From contig JAPNUX010000003.1 in the NCBI GenBank assembly GCA_026626905.1, positions 124,001-188,000 on the forward strand: a stretch of DNA of 64,000 nucleotides, in the 5' to 3' direction. Of this stretch, positions 59,370 to 64,000 are shown in pieces. The translations under genes were made by a program, and so were the position numbers. The stretch comes from Desulfurococcus sp. Its GTDB lineage: Archaea > Thermoproteota > Thermoprotei_A > Sulfolobales > Desulfurococcaceae. Under the pieces are notes generated by a model that had not been told where the DNA came from, ran no database searches, and worked only from the letters and a program-made list of their open reading frames with translations. The stretch's first letter is position 1. Each line of letters opens with the position of its first letter.

Positions 59370-60611
59370 TTAGCCCCCCTTCACGAAGAAATCTCGTATG
59401 CTCTTCGACTTCAATATCCTCTGGAGGAGCCTTGACGATCTAAACCACTTCTCAGCCCCCAGCCTCGATACTCTATCCAAGTACTCTACTACATCACGCA
59501 GGCTATTGGTCTTCAATACAGGTCCACGCTTATACATCTCTCTCACAGACTCCCTAACGAACCAGACACCTATAGGTAGGTTGAAGCCAGGGTAGATCTC
59601 TCTAAGCAGGATTGCAGTAGCCTGCTTCTTCCTTTTTGATAGGTGCTCGAGTGTAGCAAGCATGCTAGCGTAATAACAGCCCCCGATCTCCGGGTAGCTT
59701 GTTCTCCCATGGTAGTCTTCGTAGTCTCCTTCTACAACCACTTCGAGTGAACCCGGGTTCCACGTTGACCCAGGCCACCAGGCCTCCATCCACTCGAAGC
59801 TCCATTTAGCTGGGTAGAGTACAGCAGTAAAGAAGTTGTCGTGGTGGCTGAGAGAGTATACTTCAATCTCGTTAACCTCACTGTAGGCTTTAACCTCCTT
59901 TAACAGCTCTCTCGAGATAATGCTGTCGACTGCTGTAATACTCCACCTGGTTGGTACTAGTCTTCTCTCTTTTCCGACGCCCAGGGCTCCTACGCTAAAT
60001 ATCTTCTGTATATGGGATACGGGGACTCCATGCCTATATAAGTAGACTACCGCGTTATAAGCGAGTAGATCAATATCACTGTAGACCTTCTCAACAGGCC
60101 TGGGTACTGAGGGGTTACCTAGAACCCGGAGCTTCTCGAGAGGCGAGCGGGGTCCTTGAGGCGGCTCTTCATCACTGAATGATATGATAGGTGCAGGAGG
60201 CTTTGCCAGCTCCATTACAACGTCAACAGGCTTACTACTGAGAACTATTAGTCTTGCATCCTCGATAAGCTTATCAAAGGGCTTTTTAACATCGATCAGC
60301 GTATACCCTGTGATAAGACTCCACCTGTAGTCGAGTATCTCCTCTATCCTTCTTGTAATCCAGGATTCAGGGTGATCATATATTACTGTATCCCCGCTGA
60401 GAGGCGGGGCACTAATCCCGGCTCTAACGTAGGGGTATCCATGCCTCCCCACGAATACTGAGGGGGGAGATGAACCCTCTATGACACGTGAGAGGGAAAC
60501 TTTAGCCAGCTTAACTACAGCTCTACTCCTAGCTATTATCGGGCAGTATGCTAGCCCGCAGAAACCCCTACCCCTGCAAATAGCACAGAGACGTGGATCC
60601 ATTCTACTCAT
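59370..60611 (-). CDS. Nre-family DNA repair protein
   Basis: A 413-residue archaeal Nre protein. The N-terminal zinc-type cluster CAICRGRGFCGLAYCPI (Cys9, Cys12, Cys18, Cys23), the FVGRHGYPYVRAG motif, SVGALGVGKERRLVPTRWSI and SLSHHDNFF are the known family signatures. Haloferax NreA takes part in repair of DNA crosslink damage and binds PCNA. The C terminus here is SKSIRDFFVK, which resembles a PCNA-interacting PIP box with Ser in place of Gln. The SPL-like radical SAM gene follows immediately. Confidence 0.87.
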   Translation of the reverse strand: MSRMDPRLCAICRGRGFCGLAYCPIIARSRAVVKLAKVSLSRVIEGSSPPSVFVGRHGYPYVRAGISAPPLSGDTVIYDHPESWITRRIEEILDYRWSLITGYTLIDVKKPFDKLIEDARLIVLSSKPVDVVMELAKPPAPIISFSDEEPPQGPRSPLEKLRVLGNPSVPRPVEKVYSDIDLLAYNAVVYLYRHGVPVSHIQKIFSVGALGVGKERRLVPTRWSITAVDSIISRELLKEVKAYSEVNEIEVYSLSHHDNFFTAVLYPAKWSFEWMEAWWPGSTWNPGSLEVVVEGDYEDYHGRTSYPEIGGCYYASMLATLEHLSKRKKQATAILLREIYPGFNLPIGVWFVRESVREMYKRGPVLKTNSLRDVVEYLDRVSRLGAEKWFRSSRLLQRILKSKSIRDFFVKGG

Positions 60612-60695
60612 ACATCTAAACCCATGTCAACAGGGATCCCACTTGAAGCAAATACACTACAGCTATCTTAAGTTAGATTAGAGCATCTTATACTT

Positions 60696-61535
60696 TCACC
60701 TAAGGGTAGATAAAACTCCATGATCGGGTACAAGGTATAAGCCACTACCCCTCGCCTCCAGCCTACCCTGACGGACAACATACTCACCGGGTTCTAGCTC
60801 AGAGTATACTTCCCTAAAAGTCTCTAGGATCACGTTTACACCGTTATCCAGCCTCGCTGAGTACCTTGAAGGCGTGATGTGAATCATTAAAGGCTCATTA
60901 ATCCTTACTACCCCGTTGTAGCTTGAGGCTTCTACAACAGGATCCAGGCAGCCCTGGATGCCAGCAGTATAGGCGACTAGCCTGAGGTTAACGTGGAAGC
61001 CCAGTATATCGAGGTGTAGTATAGTATTTCTCTTGAAGAACAAGTAGTCTGAGAGGGTGAGCCTTCTGGAGTGCTTACTCGCGTACTCGTTGATTAAAGC
61101 CCACTTGCCTGCACGCTTTAAAACACCCTTCTCTACGAGCTTCTTTAAATCCCATACTAAATCCTCTCTTACCCCATAGACAACTAGATCTACATCCCTG
61201 TAGTCTAATGTAATCCTCGAGGATCCACTAGCGTAGATATCTCTCTCACTAACCCCTAGAATACTGGAGAGGTATCTAGCAATCCATTCAGATACCCCTG
61301 CCAGCCTGGCTTGAAGCGGGTGGCTACTTGATAATGGTATCACTGGTACATTAAGCTTCAAGCACTCCCATCTAATAATATTAATGTACTTATCAACTAG
61401 CCATTCATCTATTCTCCGAGGCCCGTGTAGATCATACCTCGGGAAAGCTATCAGCCAGCCTTCCGGGTGCTGGAAGCCTTTAACAATATATGCAATTCCA
61501 TTATGCACCCATATTTCTCCTTCAAGCATCCTCAA
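60696..61535 (-). CDS. Predicted nucleotidyltransferase-like protein
   Basis: A 279-residue protein with a nucleotidyltransferase core: the Gly-Ser motif GSSRITLDYRDVDLVVYG (G104-S105, Asp114 and Asp116) is the classic minimal NTase signature. An N-terminal beta domain (about 1-60) and C-terminal region (about 160-279, HVNLRLV, VNVILETFREVYSEL) are archaeal-specific. The related archaeal proteins are uncharacterised. The reaction could be nucleotidyl transfer or RNA-linked. It lies 16 bases downstream of the metal transporter ATPase in the same direction, so it is probably the distal gene of that operon. TTG at 61535. Confidence 0.65.
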   Translation of the reverse strand: MRMLEGEIWVHNGIAYIVKGFQHPEGWLIAFPRYDLHGPRRIDEWLVDKYINIIRWECLKLNVPVIPLSSSHPLQARLAGVSEWIARYLSSILGVSERDIYASGSSRITLDYRDVDLVVYGVREDLVWDLKKLVEKGVLKRAGKWALINEYASKHSRRLTLSDYLFFKRNTILHLDILGFHVNLRLVAYTAGIQGCLDPVVEASSYNGVVRINEPLMIHITPSRYSARLDNGVNVILETFREVYSELEPGEYVVRQGRLEARGSGLYLVPDHGVLSTLR

Positions 61536-61551
61536 AACTAGTCTCGCCTGC

Positions 61552-62313
61552 TTAATGCCAGTCTGAGATATGCGGGTGCTTCTCTAATACTATGATGCAC
61601 CCTCTATATATATTAGATAATACCTCCTGAGTGAGTATCTCCTCGGGATCCCCGTACCTGTAAACTCCGTATCCCAGCACCATTATCTTACTCGTGTATG
61701 GGAGGAGGAGTATTGGATCATGGCTTGAAGCTATCACTAGCTTGCTACGCGAGAGCCCGCCTATAATATCCGCGAGAACTCTTCTCCCCTCGGGATCTAT
61801 GTTCGAGAGAGGCTCATCCATTACAATTATATCGGAATCTGTTGAAAGAGCTCTAGCTATAAGTGCTCTTTGAAGCTGCCCCCCGCTCAGCTCGCTCAGC
61901 CTCTTACTCCACATGTCCTCGCTGAGTCCAGCTGATTTAAGAGCTGATGCAACCTTGTCTTTAATCTCTAGTGGTGTTCTAAACCCCCTTACACCCTTGT
62001 AAGCTTTAGCATAGTCCTCTACGAACTCCCAGATCGAGATCGGAGCCTCTCTTGGAACATGGAATTCCTGAGGGATGTAAGATATATGCTCGCGGATCCT
62101 ATTAGGGGATCCATTAACGATAACACCGTTGACTCTGACAGAGCCTTTCACAGGCTTCAGTATACCCAGTATTGTGAGGAAGAGCGTGGTTTTACCAGCT
62201 CCGTTAGGCCCGATCACCTGGATGAGACCTGGACCCTCGAATGTAGCATTCACGTCTTTAAGCACTAAAGTGCCGCCGCGGGCAACAGATAAGTCTACTA
62301 GCTCTACAATCAT
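61552..62313 (-). CDS. Metal (Zn/Mn-type) ABC transporter ATP-binding protein
   Basis: A 253-residue ATPase of the ZnuC/TroB/MntB class. Walker A VIGPNGAGKTTLF, signature LSGGQLQRALIARAL, Walker B IIVMDEPLSNIDPEG, switch His in SSHDPI. Subfamily traits include the SYIPQEFHVPREAPISIWEF segment typical of metal transporters. ATG at 62313 with GGGAG upstream is preferred; the longer frame to 62337 would run through a palindromic operator. It is divergent from the metal-binding protein gene and both share one regulatory region. Confidence 0.87.
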   Translation of the reverse strand: MIVELVDLSVARGGTLVLKDVNATFEGPGLIQVIGPNGAGKTTLFLTILGILKPVKGSVRVNGVIVNGSPNRIREHISYIPQEFHVPREAPISIWEFVEDYAKAYKGVRGFRTPLEIKDKVASALKSAGLSEDMWSKRLSELSGGQLQRALIARALSTDSDIIVMDEPLSNIDPEGRRVLADIIGGLSRSKLVIASSHDPILLLPYTSKIMVLGYGVYRYGDPEEILTQEVLSNIYRGCIIVLEKHPHISDWH

Positions 62314-62322
62314 GACTACTCC

Positions 62323-62334
62323 CTTGTGCACAAG
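62323..62334. promoter_or_regulatory. Operator 1 (CTTGTGCACAAG) at the metal transporter ATPase promoter
   Basis: A perfect 12-bp palindrome. It lies between the minus-strand TATA (about 62336-62345) and the ATPase start codon at 62313, covering the expected transcription start. A bound repressor would block leftward transcription. Confidence 0.65.
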
Positions 62335-62335
62335 C

Positions 62336-62358
62336 ATATAAAAGGGGTCTTATAAATC
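62336..62358. promoter_or_regulatory. Divergent TATA boxes of the metal uptake locus
   Basis: CATATAAAAG (62335-62344) reads as CTTTTATATG on the minus strand and serves the ATPase gene. CTTATAAATC (62349-62358) serves the rightward binding-protein gene, whose transcript would start near 62380, at or next to ATG 62382. Confidence 0.55.
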
Positions 62359-62368
62359 TGTGCACAAG
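62359..62368. promoter_or_regulatory. Operator 2 (TGTGCACA) at the metal-binding protein promoter
   Basis: TGTGCACAAG repeats the core of operator 1, with TGTGCACA (62359-62366) palindromic. It sits just after the rightward TATA box and before the ATG at 62382, the mirror image of operator 1. Confidence 0.6.
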
Positions 62369-62381
62369 TGGTGAGGCCACC

Positions 62382-63416
62382 ATGACATCCCGGAGGGTAA
62401 TATTAGCTCTATCACTTACCGCAGTATTCTTCATACTGATGGTTCAGGTACCTGTAATCCATGCGGAAAGATCTATTCACGTGGTCACCGTCTTCCCGAG
62501 CCTAGTTGAAGATATTAGGCAGCTACTATGTAGTGGTGACACCGTAGACTACCTAGTACCTCCTGGAGTAGACCCCCACGAATACCAGTTGACCACTAGC
62601 GATTTAGACAAGCTGGCGGGAGCTGACATAGTGGTTTCAACAGGCCATACAGGAGTTGAAGTGAAGATAGAGGAGCTAGCTGCTTCAGGCGAGCTGAAGG
62701 CTATTGTAGTGAACATCATGGAGATCCCGGGGCTTAGAATCACTGTGAACCCTTCTACAGGTCAAGCTAACATGCACATGCCTATCTACGATCCATTGAA
62801 CTACATGCTCTTCGTAGAGAACTTGACAGCAGTCATTGCGGGCATCAACCCCTCTAAGGCAGACTGCTACAGGGAGAAAGCACTCGAGGTTATAAGCACT
62901 GTTACACAGCTTGCTGCAGATAACTATAGAAGATACCTGGGGGTTCCAGCAGTAGTAGATTCACCGGGAGTACAGTATGCTGTTGAATGGATGGGGTTCA
63001 AAGTCTTGAGATCCCTACAGCCCGAGCATGAAGTTGAGCCACAGCCAACAGACTTGAAGACTGTAGAAGACTTAATGAGAAGCGGGAGCGTGAAGATAGC
63101 ATTCGTATCATCTCCTGTGACTGGAACTCCAGGCAGGATGCTTGTAGAGATGGCTGAGAGATACAGGGTGCCAGTAGTTGAAGTTCCATCACCGTTAACA
63201 TTAAACTCAACTATAGTGAAGCTCAAGCTAGTGGCGAGTAGAGTAGAGGAGGCCGGCATAAAGCCTGAAACAGCCCAGGAGGCTTGTAGTGTAAGCGTGG
63301 ACTACAGGAGAGAACAAGAGGTTCAGTACGCGCTCATAGCTGCTTACACTATTATAGGCTTCACGCTGGGTGTACTTGCATCGAGATGGGCTAGTAGAAG
63401 AGGGTTGAAGAGGTGA
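62382..63416 (+). CDS. Metal ABC transporter substrate-binding protein (ZnuA/TroA family)
   Basis: A 344-residue outside metal-binding protein. The signal helix (about 5-27) ends in HAER. Family motifs: VPPGVDPHEYQLTTSDL (ligand His66), VVSTGHTGVE, NMHMPIYDPLNYML (His132) and QPEHEVEPQPTD (about residue 215). It lacks the His-rich loop usual in zinc-specific ZnuA, so manganese or iron are possible. The C-terminal helix (about 318-337) and basic tail anchor it to the membrane. ATG at 62382. Its end overlaps the permease gene by four bases. Likely repressed by metal through the TGTGCACA sites. Confidence 0.87.
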   Translation: MTSRRVILALSLTAVFFILMVQVPVIHAERSIHVVTVFPSLVEDIRQLLCSGDTVDYLVPPGVDPHEYQLTTSDLDKLAGADIVVSTGHTGVEVKIEELAASGELKAIVVNIMEIPGLRITVNPSTGQANMHMPIYDPLNYMLFVENLTAVIAGINPSKADCYREKALEVISTVTQLAADNYRRYLGVPAVVDSPGVQYAVEWMGFKVLRSLQPEHEVEPQPTDLKTVEDLMRSGSVKIAFVSSPVTGTPGRMLVEMAERYRVPVVEVPSPLTLNSTIVKLKLVASRVEEAGIKPETAQEACSVSVDYRREQEVQYALIAAYTIIGFTLGVLASRWASRRGLKR

Positions 63417-64000
63417 AATACTTGAAGGGGATTGAACCACTAGTTTTCCTAGCCGCCGTTCTCCTCACATCCCCTATGCTACTGCTCGAAGGCTCTGAGA
63501 CTGTTGGAGTAGAGAGAATCACCGCCTACATACTAACCAGCCTGGCTTTCAGCAGCGTGGGTATACTAGCATACTACAGGGGGCTGGAGTTCCTCACAGC
63601 CGGGTCAACACATGCGAGCTTCCTAGCGGTTACAGTAGGCTACCTGATTTCAGCTATGCATGGATTAAACCTCTATTACTCAGCTCTCCCCGTGGGATTA
63701 ATACTAGTGTACACTGCAGGCTACCTGGTTTACAGGGGTATGGATCCAGTTAAAGTTTCATCTTTCTTCGTATCCTTTACTACAGCTCTGGGCGTGCTGG
63801 TAGCATACTACACGCTAACTAGATTCCCAGCTCAGTATAGTTTATCAAGTATTATGCTAGGCGACCCAGTACTAATGACGAGACAGGATGCAGTCTTCGC
63901 CATGGTGCTCTCAGTAATAATAGTAGCTGTAGCAATCGCTGTCTACAGGCCAATAGTATTCATTAGCGTGGATCCTGTGTCAGCTAGAGTCTCCGGCTTG
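63413..64000 (+). CDS. Metal ABC transporter permease (ABC-3 family), 3'-truncated by window end
   Basis: GTG at 63413 overlaps the binding-protein stop (GTGA). The frame stays open to the last base, giving 196 residues before the window edge. The product has five or more hydrophobic helices, with HASFLAVTVGYLISAMHG (about 70-87) like the ZnuB/TroC core motif S-H-A-x-L-x-G, and MLGDPVLMTRQDA later. It would form the metal channel with the divergent ATPase. Metal identity is not decided. Confidence 0.82.
   Translation, partial: MKYLKGIEPLVFLAAVLLTSPMLLLEGSETVGVERITAYILTSLAFSSVGILAYYRGLEFLTAGSTHASFLAVTVGYLISAMHGLNLYYSALPVGLILVYTAGYLVYRGMDPVKVSSFFVSFTTALGVLVAYYTLTRFPAQYSLSSIMLGDPVLMTRQDAVFAMVLSVIIVAVAIAVYRPIVFISVDPVSARVSGL

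Noticed and set aside
1-64000. CRISPR arrays, insertion sequences, integrase/att sites next to the tRNA genes
   Set aside because: No regularly spaced repeats, transposase, integrase or tRNA-fragment repeats were seen; both tRNAs are flanked by ordinary genes.

Overview
This window looks like chromosomal DNA of a hyperthermophilic, anaerobic crenarchaeon, most likely of the Desulfurococcales (a Desulfurococcus/Thermosphaera-like organism). The evidence is gene content: archaeal initiator tRNA-Met, archaeal AspRS, TATA-type promoters, superoxide reductase, a tungstate transporter, a fused HMG-CoA synthase, a ferredoxin-dependent membrane-bound [NiFe] hydrogenase, and many TTG/GTG starts preceded by GGTG-type Shine-Dalgarno sequences. 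The taxon is inferred from content only. Genes are tightly packed. I saw no CRISPR array, insertion sequence or prophage.

Layout. 1-4.7 kb: two convergent P3-type ATPases (H+ type, cut by the window edge, and Mg2+ type). 4.8-8.3 kb: a ModE-like regulator fused to a binding-protein-like domain, then tungstate transporter tupABC behind a ModE-like operator. 8.3-12.1 kb: zinc-ribbon protein, M24 peptidase, inositol-phosphatase-like enzyme, and a degenerate protein kinase. 12.1-12.5 kb: tRNA-Thr and initiator tRNA-Met. 13.4-13.6 kb: a gene-free stretch with strong RNA-like pairing. 13.7-17.6 kb: aspS, a PadR regulator with a 20-bp palindromic operator, inositol-1-phosphate synthase, adk. 17.5-24.4 kb: Lrp-like regulator, divergent galK/galT, aldo-keto reductase, a YkgJ-like protein with a 49-residue Cys-rich partner, an aminotransferase and an AEC carrier. 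24.5-26.4 kb: superoxide reductase operon and a divergent thioredoxin-like protein.

26.4-30.6 kb: a five-gene methanopterin-type cofactor operon (mptA, mptE, mptD, DmrX-like flavoprotein/ferredoxin, dihydropteroate-synthase-related protein), followed by hypF and a 13-gene mbh operon (33.0-41.2 kb). HypF helps build the NiFe centre of the hydrogenase. The hydrogenase module (J, K, L, N) passes ferredoxin electrons to protons, and the Mrp-like module converts this to an ion gradient. A triple CCTAACA operator lies just before the mbh promoter.

41.2-51.3 kb: a peptide/sugar-type ABC transporter with a stalked 997-residue binding protein and a permease carrying a very large outside domain, split by a radical SAM gene. 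51.3-56.7 kb: HMG-CoA synthase fused to DUF35, a B12/radical SAM protein, an aminotransferase and a degenerate MDR-like protein. 56.8-58.5 kb: an uncharacterised four-gene cassette headed by an HTH protein. 58.6-60.6 kb: an SPL-family radical SAM protein with Nre. 60.7-64 kb: a metal (Zn/Mn-type) ABC transporter whose divergent promoters carry paired TGTGCACA operators; its permease runs off the end.

The strongest candidates for something new are the regulatory sites (ModE-like box, mbh operator, metal operators, PadR palindrome), the methanopterin operon in an apparent non-methanogen, the pseudokinase, the ectodomain permease, the 13.4-kb structured RNA candidate and the unknown four-gene cassette.
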